Shown one piece after another: positions 35,964 to 47,000 of a DNA stretch of 64,000 bases. Under the pieces are notes generated by a model that worked only from the letters and a program-made list of their open reading frames with translations, had not been told where the DNA came from and made no database searches. The position numbers were made by a program, and so were the translations under genes. Position 1 is the first letter of the stretch. Each line of letters starts with the position of its first letter. Origin of the DNA: Centrapalus pauciflorus (taxonomy: Eukaryota > Streptophyta > Magnoliopsida > Asterales > Asteraceae); contig JAANYP010001810.1 of NCBI GenBank assembly GCA_020465985.1, forward strand, positions 210,838 through 274,837. Reading direction: 5' to 3'.

Positions 35964-36715
35964 AATACAGCTATTTAAAAACTACACACTATTTTCTCAA
36001 TGTTTTTATGTATTATCAACAAGTTGTTAATTACAAACAAGCTTGAGTGCGGAAAGGTTCAAGCTGAGATGACAGATACAACAGTATGTTCACTAGTCTA
36101 AGACAGACTCAAACTAGTTTACAATGAATACACTCACTAAGAAGCACTCACTGTGTTTACAAGACTTAGATGGACAGCTTATGTAGAACAGCTTAGACAC
36201 AAAGAAACTGTATTACACAGGCAGGCTTGCATGCATGAAAAACACACTTGCACGTTCACTCTTGGCTTCAGCACTTAGCTTTTGGCTTAATCTTTCTGTC
36301 CTTAGAAGCTTCCTTTTATACTCACTCAGAGGATCTAAGAGAAGTTTCTTCATTGGACGAAATGAAAAAGGAGAAGTCTTGTTGAAAAGACAACATAACC
36401 TTTTCTGCACTTTTTGAAAAGCAGACTTGTCTTCTTGTGTGCAGAACTTTTGTCTTTTCACTTTGTCTACTGTTGCATTGCCTTTAACTAAATAAGGAAT
36501 GTCAACTTTGCGTCTTTCTTCCTTGTAAAGGCCTATTTTGATATAAGAAAAAGGTCTGTCACCCTTTTTCAAATAACCTTTTGTCTTCATGTAACAGAAC
36601 AGCTTGGGCAGGCTGAGCAGTTCTGATTTCCACTTTGTCTTCGACTTTGTAAACTGATCTTGTAGTGAAATACAGTACATGAGGACTTGGAAACACATTC
36701 CATAAAGTGTTTAGT

Positions 36716-36752
36716 CTGTTCACAAAGAACAGGTTCTGTTCACAAAGAACAG
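36716..36752. repeat. Duplicated CTGTTC/GAACAG hairpin in C LTR
   Basis: CTGTTCACAAAGAACAG occurs at 36716-36732 and 36736-36752; each is a perfect 6-bp inverted repeat around a 5-base loop. The copy at 63540-63585 has related but altered hairpins. The motifs CTGTTC and AGCTGTTC also recur through the rest of the LTR and at 41.35-41.68 kb. Confidence 0.8.
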
Positions 36753-36978
36753 AACACCTGTAAACTGCCCAAGCTGCTCATCAGTGTAGAGCAGCGTAGA
36801 CAGTTTATGTCCAGCCTGTTCAGCAGACTGAACAGCTTGGGCAAAACTGTCTTTGTTGCAACACATGCAACACATAGAACAGCTTTAGGCTGATATTGCA
36901 AATCTTTTTCAGGTTTCAATAAGGCATATAACAGGCCTTAAATTCAACCTTCAAAAGCATCAACAGGTTTGATTAACA

Positions 36979-36988
36979 ATCTCCCCCT
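36979..36988 (-). other. Second polypurine tract plus LTR-start-like sequence inside C LTR
   Basis: On the minus strand TGAGGGGGAGAT is followed by TGTTAATC (36978 leftward), a copy of the true polypurine tract and TGTTAGGC start 53 bp away. The copy at 63269 has TGAGGGGGAGATTTATAATC here, so the inner TGTTA is not kept. Confidence 0.7.
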
Positions 36989-37031
36989 CAGATGCAGAAC
37001 AGGTTTGACTGAGGCCTTTTTGTGCCTAACA

Positions 37032-37041
37032 ATCTCCCCCT
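37032..37041 (-). promoter_or_regulatory. Polypurine tract of element C
   Basis: Minus-strand AGGGGGAGAT directly before the LTR start. Confidence 0.85.
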
Positions 37042-37378
37042 ATTTGCAATAACCTGTCTAAGCTGGTCTTATCAAAAGTCACTATATATTTTTACAGTAC
37101 ATTTGTTGAAATAGAATTACAACATCAACATAAAGTAAAAGATCAGTTTATATATACACTGATTTTTTATTACATTAGAACAACACATGTTCTTACAAAA
37201 GTACAACTAATGTACAAATGTATATTACAACTAATGTAAAATAGAAAATTACAACTTATGTAATTAAAGTACAACTAATGTACATTGGACTGTTTTTGTT
37301 GGGAACAGATAATGGTAAGCCTGTCCAACTAATGGACAGCTTCCATTCTTCACCTGCCCAGATGGCAGATGGACTTCA

Positions 37379-40300
37379 TCACACTGGAGGGGGAACCTGA
37401 AACATCTTTTCCAGCTCTTCCCTTGTATCCTCAAGTTCTTGAACTTCACTTCTTATTATCATGAACTTGGGATCATCAAGTTCACCTCTTTCAAAGAAGC
37501 CTCTGAGCTGATCCCAGACGGCTGCTCTCCACTTACTAGACTTCCTGAATGAAACTGCAAGTCTGAAGGCCACAAGTTGTCTCAGATCCACTTTGTATAG
37601 ATCTGATGCTCTCTGAAAGCATTTCTTCTGAGTTAAGGGATCCACAAAGAATGCCCCCAGCTCAGGCTCTTCAATAATCTTGCCATCTTCAAACTCTATT
37701 CCACTAGGCAGGCTGTGATCAACTCCCTTCATTTCAATGGCATAATCGCCTTGTTCAATCAGTGCAAGGAGTTGTTCCAACTCAGTGTCCTTCCTTGTCC
37801 TCCTGGCCTTAATTTTTGGATGTGTCACAAAGACACCTTCACTTACTTCTTTAGAGATCAGGCCAAGGTTCTTTACTCTCTCCATCAGTTTCTTGACATA
37901 TGCCCTGATTGTCTTAGCCGAATCTGACTTTGATTCACTCAGAGCAACTGCCAGCTCAATCCATTCTCTGTACCCCATCTGTGCTACGTCAGTGTAGTCA
38001 TATGTTTCCAATTCAGGGCCTGTTGCACCCATCCTTGTTATTTTCAACTTCCACTGACTGTCTTTTCTTGATATAGGGACAGCTTTGACAATTGCTTCCT
38101 TGGCAAGCCTTCTTTCAGCAACATCTTGAAATTTTTTCTTTGCCAGGTTGTCAAAATGGTACTGAGCTCTTGCATGAGGCACTGTAGGCTTGGTCACTGA
38201 GACCAGAGTACCTTTTTCTTTTTCTGCTTCCTTCTCCCCTGCTGATCCCTTAGCAGCTTCCAATATTTTCTTTTGCACTTCCAGAGTAGACATTTTAACT
38301 TTCTTTGCTTCTTGAAGTGCAAATGATTTGGCAGCTTTGGCAGATTCTTCTTCTTTTCTAAGAACTTTCAGGGCTTGAAGCTGTTCTTCTCTAAACTCAA
38401 AATATTTGTGCATAGGAAGACCCATTTCTTTGGCCCTGGCTTTGTGGAATTTGATTTCTGCTGCTTTCTGCTGTATGGGATCATCTTCTGCTATTTCTTT
38501 TCCTTTAGCTGCTGTAGTGGTAGCAGCTTCAGGACTTTCCTCCTCTTCTTCTTCTTCCTCTAAGATCAGATGCCTCCTTCTGCTGCTTGGACTGCCCTCA
38601 GGAATAGATTCCCCCCCTTAGACTGAGCAGGGATTGGAGATTCAACCTGAGTAGACTGAGCAGCATGAGAGGCACCTTCCAGTGTACCTGTTGAAGCTCC
38701 TGCTTGTTGACCAGTTTGTGCTGCAGGCACTGGTTTCTCCTTAGGAGAAGAAGTTTTCTCCCCCTTAGACTTAGTCTTAGAGGCAGACGACTTCTCTCCC
38801 TTTGAAGGAGATGGACCAGCACCTTCAACACCCGGTCTGCCTGAAGATACAAAGTCATCAGGCTTGCCAGCAGTTTTGGCAGTAGGCCTAAGGGCAACAA
38901 GGCTATTCACTAAGAAAGCCAAATTGTCCTTGACCTCTGCAAGCTGGGAAAGACAGGTTTGAAGAGAAGAGGACTGTGTATCAGCAAGGGAGGTCAGCTT
39001 AACAATGTTTTCCCTATCAGACTCAGTGAACAGCAAACTTTGAAGCTGTGCAAGATGTAATTCGAGAGAATCTTGCACATCAGCAAGGTTTGATGACATA
39101 GAATTAGATAGAGAGCCAATTAGTGTGGTCAAGCTGGTCAGAGTGGCAGGAAGAGTAGAATTGCAAGAAGTGAGGAGAGATGACAGCTGTTGCGAAATAG
39201 CTGTCATTGAGGACACAGAGTCCTGTTGTAGGGAAAGAATGGAGGAGAGGGAGGTGGACACATTTTGCAGCTGAGCAGTGAGTGCTAACAGCTGTTGAGA
39301 ATTATCTGTTTGTGGAGTGGTAGGGAAGGAGTCTTTGAACGAATCAAAGAATCCCTTAAGCTGTTCAGACACAGAGTCTGAAATAATGGAGGGTAGAGAG
39401 GTCATAGCAGTTTCCAAAGAACAAACTTTGTTGGTCAGCAGAGAAAGTTGATCCTTCAAAGGTAGGTCTTTAGGAGATGGAGGTGTATGGGTGGACTGTT
39501 TAGAGTGGGTAGATGGAGAAGATGATGATGAGGCTGGTGTATGTGGATGTGATGGAGAGGGAAGAGGAACGGTTTAAAGAAGCTCCATAGCCTGGGCAAA
39601 AGTAATGTGGCCCAGCTTGGAGGGGTCAAAGGGTCCTTCAGCAGCGGCTGTAGCTGCATCACCAGGAGAAGGGGTTGGTGTTAGGGGCCTTTCAGATGCT
39701 GCTTGTGCTGCAACATCCTCATGAAGACCAGGGGTGGTTCCCTCTGCAGTGCCTTGGTGTAAAAGCACCTCATCATTGTGAGATGGGATATGCATTTCAA
39801 CATCAGCAGTGGTGAAACCTGCTGATGGAGTTTTCATGGAGGGAGCAGCCTCACCAGAGGGATGGTATGATCCCTGAGGTTCATCAGCTTGGGTTGTTGG
39901 TCCCTCAGCAGCTGCTTGGTGTAGAACAGCTGTATCATGGGGAGCAGAAGTTTGAGGCTGAGCTGCTGATTGGTCTATACCAGCAGCGTGGGCACCTCGT
40001 GCAGACTCAGGGTGTGAGGAGATTTGAGTGGGGGACAGTGTGGACTCAGTATGGAGTGGAGAGGACTCTTGTCTTTCAATATCCTCAACCTGTTGGGAGG
40101 CTGGGATAGTTGATGTGGCTATCTCCGTTTGTACAACTGGTTCCTGTTGGGAGGAACCAGAGGGTCTAGGCTGACTCTGGGTAGACTCAGATTGGAGTGA
40201 AGCATGCTCCAATTGGGCTGAACCTTCTCCTAATATAGGAGAGGCAGCAGGGGTTGCTTCTTTTACAACTGAACCCTGTTGGGAGGGAACAGAGGAGGTG

Positions 40301-41026
40301 GTTGTTCTGGCTGGTTTCTTTTTGGAGATGGATTTTTGTTGATAGTGAAAGGATGAAGTGGGTAATTGTGGAGAGGAGATGAGGGGTTCAGACTGGACAG
40401 GTTTTGAGACTGGGTCAGAAATAGGTGGGTTGGCCTGTTCCATAGTCTCAGGTGCCACAGAGGCTTGAGGTTCAACAAATGAACCAGGGTGAGGAGTCTG
40501 CTCCCCCTCAGCCACAGAGGCTAAAGGTTCAGACTCAGTCTGAGCTGTAAGTGGGGGACAACTCCTTCCTGAATAAAGTAGCTCCAATTTTGGGTTCTGC
40601 TACACCACAGAAGCGTAGCAGATTTCCCATTTGTTCATCCTCAGCTTGAGGCATGTCATAAGTTTCAGCAGTTGGAAGATGAAGCACCTCCCTGAGAAGA
40701 TCAGTACTAATCTCAATGGTCTGAGTCCCATTGAGAATAGTACCCTTGATGACTTTGGTGTTGGGGTTGTAGGCACAGGTGTACCAGAACTCATACACCA
40801 TCTCCTGATACAGGACACCAGGGGATGCAGTCATTGCATAGTTCAACGGATGAACTTTTAAGAACTCCACCATTTCTTCATACCCTTTTCCCACATAGTT
40901 CTTGGGTATGGTCAGATTTGCAATGTAGTTGGTGTGTTTGATGGTCAGCAGTGTGGTGACTGATGAGTGTTTGACAACATCATCACCAACGAACACTGGA
41001 AGAAGGGGATTAGGTCTGTGAGCCAT
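37379..41026 (-). pseudogene. Element C ORF3: large post-pol reading frame of unknown function (broken)
   Basis: About 3.6 kb on the minus strand. Start Met at 41026-41024. The N-terminal 160 residues look globular (NYVGKGYEEMVEFLKVHPLN, VYEFWYTCAYNPNTKVIKG) and resemble post-pol proteins of other plant copia elements. A frameshift near 40575 is followed by about 330 Ser/Gln/Thr/Pro-rich residues, a stop at 39574-39576, a Ser/Leu-rich coiled coil (39459-38870), a Lys/Ser-rich part and a frameshift in a run of C at 38611-38617. The last 350 residues are charged and helical, stop at 37379. I see no signal peptide or membrane segment, so an envelope role is not supported. D has a differently sequenced ORF with the same layout. 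Confidence 0.6.
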
Positions 41027-41728
41027 TTGGGAAGTTTTGAGGTTGGAGAAGCAAAAGACACTTAGTCGATTTTTAGGGTTCTTGAGGATTTCTGGAAATG
41101 ATGAGGAAGACGAAGATGAAACAGTAGTTGGGTATTTATAGGATTTGAATGTGAGTGTGTATGAGAGAGAAGGTTTGGGCGGTTGATTTGAAAAGGCCGT
41201 TAACGGAAAACGGAACGGTTGTCCATGTCAGACCGTTTGTCAGACCACTTGAGCCCTTTTTAATCACTAACACACGTAACCCACATTATCCGCAGTAATT
41301 AAGTTAAATAAAACATAAATTAAGTAACTTAAGTTTGAAGAAAGGTAATTAAAACTGTTGGTCCAAGCTGTTTGTCAAACCTGTGATGAGCAGAGTCATC
41401 ACAAGCTGTGCATTCTTCAAGCTGTTCATTCCTCAAACTGTGCCTTCAGCCTGCTCTCTTTTGTAAGAACAGGTTAAGTTCAATAGGTGAACAGGTTACA
41501 AGACAATGGCTTGTAAGACAGTGTGCAGGAGTGAACAGGGTGAAGATTGGACCATCAGAGCAGGCTGGACGAGTAAACTGTTTTTGTTCAGCCTATTGTG
41601 TGCTCAAGCTGTTCAAGTTTTTCAGACAAATGACTAAGTACAGAACATGTAAAACCTGTTCTGTCTAAGCTGTTCAGAGAAACTTGAGCAGTGTGAAACA
41701 CACAAATTCTTAGACCTTTGAGAAACAC
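41027..41728 (-). other. Element C spacer between pol and ORF3
   Basis: A 700-bp stretch with no ORF, dense in CTGTTC and GAACAG motifs at 41350-41680. It includes a possible promoter for ORF3, but no TATA box is clear. Confidence 0.5.
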
Positions 41729-43300
41729 TTAGTCACTCTTGTTTAACATGCCCAGCTTGCTTACAAGGTAATTAAACCTATTTTCATCAAGAGGTTTGGT
41801 GAAAATGTCTGCAAGCTGTTCATTAGTGGAAATAAAACTTACCTCCACATTACCTTTCTAAATGTGATCCCTGATGAAGTGATGTCTGACTTCAATATGC
41901 TTTGTTCTAGAATGAAATACTGGATTGTTGGAAATGGCTATGGCACTTGTGTTATCACATAGAATAGGAAGTTTCCTATACACAAGTCCATAATCTTCAA
42001 GCTGATGCTGCATCCACAGGATCTGCCCACAGTAGCTTCCAGCAGCAATGTACTCAACTTCAGCAGTAGAAGTAGACACAGAGTTCTGCTTCTTGCTGCA
42101 CCAACTTATCAACTTACCACCAAGGAGTTGACATCCACCTGTTGTGCTTTTCCTGTCTAGCCTGCAGCCTGCAAAATCAGAATCTGAATAACCTGTTAGT
42201 TCAAGGCTTGAATCTTTGGGATACCAAAGACCCAAACCTAGTGTACCCTTCAGGTATCTGAAGATTCTTTTAACAGCAGCTAGATGAGATTCTTTTGGAT
42301 CAGCTTGAAACCTAGCACACAGACAGGTAGCAAACATAATATCAGGTCTACTAGCAGTTAAGTATAGCAAGCTCCCAATCATGCCTCTGTAAGTTGTTAC
42401 TGAAACAGCTTTGCCACTGGCATCAGCATCCAATTTTACATTGGTTGCCATTGGGGTTTTAATAGGAGAACTTTGATCAAATTTGAACTTTTTCAAAAGA
42501 TCTAAAGTGTACTTACTTTGATTTATAAAAATTCCAGTTGAGGTTTGTTTAACCTATAATCCTAAAAAGAAAGTTAGTTCTCCCATCATACTGATTTCAT
42601 ACTTGGATTTCATGAGTAATGAAAAATTCTTGCACAACTGCTCATTAGTAGAACCAAATATTATGTCATCCACATAAATTTGAACAAGCATAATATCAGA
42701 CTTCACCTTCTTTATGAACAGTGTGGTATCCACTTTACCTCTGGAATACCCATTGCTCATAAGGAAATCAGTAAGAGTGTCATACCAGGCTCTAGGGGCT
42801 TGTTTGAGACCATAGAGAGCTTTGTCCAACTTATAGACAAAACCTTGATGTTTTTCATTTTCAAAACCTGGAGGCTGCTTGACATAAACTTCTTCTTGCA
42901 GCTTCCCATTTAAAAATGCACTCTTCACATCCATTTGAAATACCTTAATGCTCTTATGAGCAGCATAGGCTAGATACAAACGAATTGCTTCTAGCCTGGC
43001 CACAGGAGCAAATGTTTCATCATAATCAATTCCTTCCTCCTGTCTGTAGCCCTGAGCAACCAGTCTAGCCTTATTTCTAATGACATGACCTTGCTCATCC
43101 ATCTTATTTCTGAAAACCCATTTGGTGCCAATTATGGTTTTACCTTTAGGAGCAGGGACCAGTTTCCATACATTGTTTCTCTCAAACTGATTGAGCTCTT
43201 CTTGCATGGCAGTGATCCAATTGGCATCTTTTAGTGCTTCATCCACTTTCTTTGGCTCCATCAGTGAAACAAAACTAGAGAACATACAAAAGTTCCCTAA
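41729..43300 (-). pseudogene. Element C reverse transcriptase and RNase H (broken)
   Basis: Copia-type reverse transcriptase with GTKWVFRNK (about 43110), FQMDVKSAFLNG (42920), ALYGLKQAPRAWY (42790) and the catalytic YVDDIIFGS (42670). A TAG at 42554-42556 interrupts just after GELTFFLGL. RNase H follows with GYSDSDFAG (42180) and STAEVEYIAAGS (42050), a TAG at 41858-41860 in place of Glu, and the pol end at 41729-41731. Domain order integrase before reverse transcriptase proves Ty1/copia. Confidence 0.9.
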
Positions 43301-45017
43301 GCTGTCCCACCGTGTTTGTACCCCTTTGTTGATGTCACCAATTATTTGATCATTGGGGTGACACCTGATCCACTTAGGATCATTTTTCAATGATGATTCA
43401 CATGAGTTGTTAAAATCTTCAGCAGGTCCTGTTGAACAACTCTCAAGATTTTCAGACACACTGTTGTCTTGAGCCTGTTCACTTGTTGAACATGTCTGAC
43501 CACTGTTGAACATATCAGCAGTAGAACTGGGAAAATCAGCATTGATAGGTTCAGGACATGCAGTTGTAATTAAGTCAGTACACTTATTCACACAGGGTGT
43601 ATTGACATAATCATCATCATGCCCATCATGATTAACAGGTTCCACACTGGGTGTAGTGGAAGCTTTTGAGTCCTCTTCATTGTTTGAATGCATGAGATCA
43701 TCAAAGTTAAGTTCTCCTGGAACTGATTTAGGGACAGCTTTGGTGGAAGCATTCTTGGACTCTTCAAAGGTGACATTGATAGATTCATCTATCACATTTC
43801 TTTTGTTGTTGTATACTCTGTAGGCTTTGGAGATAGCAGAGTAGCCAACAAACACACCTTCATCAGCTTTTGGTTCAAACTTTGACAGTTGAACCCCTTG
43901 ATTCAGAATGAAGCAGGGACACCCAAACACATGGAAGTAACTGACATTTGGCTTCCTCCTTTTGAGCAGCTCATAGGGAGTCTTGTTGAACCTTTTCACC
44001 ACTAAGGATCTGTTTTGGGTGAAGCAGGCAGTGTTAACAGCTTCAGCCCAGAATGATGAAGGTAAACCTGATGCACACATCATGGTTCTAGCAGCTTCAA
44101 TGAGAGTTCGGTTTCTCCTTTCAGCAACTCCATTTTGTTGTGGAGTTCTTACAGCTGAAAAGTTTTGAGTGATTCCTTTCTCTTCACAGAAGTCTTCAAG
44201 AGTACTGATTCTGAATTCAGTACCATGATCACTTCTAAGCTGCTTCACTTGGGCAGAGTTCAGCATTTCCATCTTTTTCACAAATCCAATAATTTCTCTA
44301 GCAGCCTCTCCTTTGCTCTTCAGAAAGATTACCCATGTGTACCTGGAGAACTCATCAACCATTACTAGAGTGTATCTTCTTCCTCCTAGACTTGGGACAT
44401 TTACAGGTCCAAACAAGTCCATGTGGATTAAGAAGAGTGGAGTATCAATAGAGAAGTTATGTTTGGATTTAAAAGATGATTTTCTCTACTTGCCTTTCTC
44501 ACAAGCTGTGCAGAGTTTGTCTTTAACAAAGGTCATAGAAGGCAAACCTGTCACTAACTCTTTCTTACAGAGTTTATTGATGTTCTTGAATTTCAGATGT
44601 GACAGCCTTTTGTGCCATAACCAGTTTAAGTATGCATTTGTTCTTGTGAGAAAGCAGGTTTCAGTTGTGGGATCAGCAGATTGCATGTCCACAACATATA
44701 CACCTTTCTTTCGTTGAGCACATAGCACAACTTTGCCTTGGGGATCCAATATGTAACCCAGGTGCTCATCAAAATTAACCTTGTAGCCAGCATCACACAG
44801 TTGGCTTATGCTGACCAGGTTATGTTTTAGCCCAACCACATAGGCTACTCTTTTGAACACTGCATCACCAGCTTTAAGGGTTCCATATCCCTCAGTAGAT
44901 CCCTGTACATTGTCACCAAATGTGAAGAAGTTGAGTCCTTTGAATTTTGTTGCACCAAAAACCCTTGAAATGTTGCAAGAATACAAAGTTGAAATTTTGG
45001 TGTTCTTGGGAACCTTG
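43300..45017 (-). pseudogene. Element C integrase and pre-integrase region (broken, 5' truncated)
   Basis: The pre-integrase zinc region has LWHKRLSHLKFKNINKLC (about 44610) and CTACEKGK (44495), then a TAG at 44486-44488 replaces Lys. The integrase core starts at MDLFGPV (44420), with RSDHGTEF (44230) and PQQNGVAERRNRT (44125). The part left of 43780 is a Ser/Asn/Asp-rich linker to reverse transcriptase. The frame begins abruptly at 45017 next to F sequence, and the protease active-site motif is missing. Confidence 0.88.
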
Positions 45018-45661
45018 TGGCCGGATTCAAAGAGAGGAGAGAAAGAGAGTTTGTTGTTTAGATGGTGTGAACAAAATCAAAAAGTTGGTCTCTATTTAGA
45101 TAGAAAAAGTGGTCATCAAATGGAGGTGGAATGTGATCTTGGTTGAAATGAAAGAGTTCGATGAATGAGGATTTGATTTTGATGTGTTATGGTGTTTGAT
45201 ATTAAAAAATTGAAGTAAAAAACTATGATGTTCTATGTATAGGGCCGGCCATGTGAGGTATTTATGAAGTATTTTCATTTTTTTTATAAATGTATTTAGG
45301 ATGTATTCTTGTATTTCCCTTTTTATGTAAATTCATAAATACTTTTGAATGCATTTGTTTAATGAATAGTTTTAGTCTTGCATAATTAATGTTATGTAAG
45401 TGTATTAATGTATGATTAATGTTACTAATCTTAATTTAATTATGTACTTAGTTGAATTAATTCATCATATCGCAAATCGATCGAATTAATTAATTTGCCG
45501 ATTAATCGCACCGATGAAATTGTTTCTAATTGACTTGAATTTCCTTATGAACTTTGTTAATCATCTTGATTAATTGTTAATGACCACTGATTAGGTTATA
45601 AGTTGGTAATAAATACTAATTAGGTCATAGTTGCTAACCTGGATTTGTGCCGGATGTTACA
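45018..45661 (-). repeat. F 3' LTR, inner piece
   Basis: On the minus strand it starts TGTAACATCCGGCAC at 45661, after the polypurine tract, and follows the first 650 bases of the B and G LTRs (AATTAATC runs, GGGCCGGCC at 45240, CT-rich leader), with strong divergence. It ends in a CCGGCCAC phrase at the border with C. A TATA-like TATCTAAATAG lies near 45095. Confidence 0.83.
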
Positions 45662-45675
45662 GTCTCCCCCTGTTA
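45662..45675 (-). promoter_or_regulatory. Polypurine tract of element F
   Basis: Minus-strand TAACAGGGGGAGAC, the same as in B and G. Confidence 0.85.
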
Positions 45676-45739
45676 GGGGAATTTCGTCCTGAAATTTTAT
45701 CTTGTTTCCTCAGGGGTCTTGTTACTTAAGATTTGGTGA

Positions 45740-47000
45740 GTGTATCTTTGGTTAAACTGGCCTTTGCACGTCTAAGTGAATTCTATTCCATGTCTAGAAT
45801 TCCATTTGATCTTAACGATGGATATTCGACTGTGCTTCACCCCTTTGACCTTATGGTCCATGGTTTCCACGGGTTGTTCAATGAAGTTCAACTTATCATC
45901 TGGTTCCAGTTCATCCATGGGTATGACGAGTGTTTCATTAGACAGACACTTCTTAAGGTTGGACACGTGGAAGGTATTGTGCACGTTGCTAAGCTCTGGT
46001 GGTAGCTTTAGACGATAAGCTACTAGTCCAATTCTTTTTAAGACCTTGAATTGTCCAATGTAACTAGGATTCTGTTATCCTTGTTTCCCCAATCGTATCA
46101 CGCCATTCCCTGGCGAGACTTTCATCGATACCCTTTCTCCTTATTGAAACTCAATGGATTTTCTCCTTACGTCTGCATAACTTTTTCGACAATCACGGGC
46201 AACTTTTAGTCGGTTCCATATCTGTACTATCTTTTTGGTAGTTTCGTGAATGATCTTAGGGCCGGTAATTTGGCTATCCCCTACTTCTACCCAACAAATC
46301 GGCGATCGACAATTTCGCCCGTAGAGTGCCTCAAACGGAGCAGCTTTAATGCTCGAGTGATAGCTATTGTTGTACGATAAAATACTAAGGGCCAATGAGT
46401 ATCCCAACACTTCCCAAAATCCATCACACAGACTCTTAACGTATGTTCTAGGGTTTGGATCATTCTTTCATTCTGACCATCGGTCTGAGGGTGATATGTG
46501 GTACTCATGTCCAAGTTTGTACCCAAAGCTTGCTGTAACGATTGCAAAAATCTAGATGTAAATCTGCTATCCGTATCCGAAATGATTGAAATAGGCACTC
46601 CGTGTCCGGAGACGACTTTCTTGAGGTACGTTTGGACTAGCTTATTCATCTTGTTGTTCTCCTTGATTGGTAGGATTGCGTAGATTTTGTTAGGCGGTCG
46701 ACTATTACCCACGTGGTTTCTGATGTTTTGTCTTAACTTTGGAGCATGTTAGGAATTTGCTGACATATGTGGCAATGTTAGCCTTCATGTTAGGCAACCA
46801 GTATAGCTCCTTGAGGTCCTGATACATTTTTTCAGATCCGGGGTGAACGACATATCTTGATTTGTTTCCGTCATCCATAACCGGCTTTCTTACTCCACCA
46901 AAACAGTGTAATCAGACTCTATTCATGAAGTATCGAATTTCATTAGTCCTTATCCCAAACTATTTATCCATCCCTTGCAGGGCTTCATTTTTCATATTTT
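45740..47000 (-). pseudogene. Element F integrase (heavily broken)
   Basis: Recognisable pieces on the minus strand: SDTDSRFTSRF (about 46570), TTYHPQTDGQNERM (46480), SYNNSYHSSIKAAPFEALYG (46330), and the tail MHNTFHVSNLKKCLSNETLV to IKWNSRHGIEFT (45984-45772). The frame changes at least three times. It is clearly homologous to the B and G integrase. Confidence 0.8.

Larger units (their letters stand above)
35894..37031 (-). repeat. 3' LTR of element C
   Basis: The inner end is clear: TGTTAGGCACAAAA starts at 37031 on the minus strand next to a polypurine tract, and the same start is found at 63269. The outer end is placed at 35894 (TGTAGGTC, near-inverted match to TGTTAGGC) where the TA tract stops; 35934 (TGTAGAGG) is an alternative. 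A frame at 36213-36698 crosses the LTR but has no coding support. Confidence 0.75.
35894..45017 (-). mobile_element. Element C: Ty1/copia element lacking its 5' end (minus)
   Basis: On the minus strand: truncated protease-region start (45017), integrase, reverse transcriptase, RNase H, spacer, ORF3, polypurine tract, 3' LTR. It is inserted in the TA tract of F's 3' LTR. Gag, most of protease and the 5' LTR are gone, together with several hundred bases of the adjoining F LTR, so one deletion probably removed both. An LTR of the same family starts at 63269. Confidence 0.85.

Noticed and set aside
36213..36698. 161-codon frame on the minus strand in the C LTR
   Set aside because: It lies in the LTR, and the C-family copy at 63269 does not support it as a conserved protein.
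39825..40109. Plus-strand frames opposite ORF3 of C
   Set aside because: They are antisense shadows of a low-complexity coding region.
37379..41026. Envelope gene
   Set aside because: No signal peptide, transmembrane segment or cleavage motif is visible.
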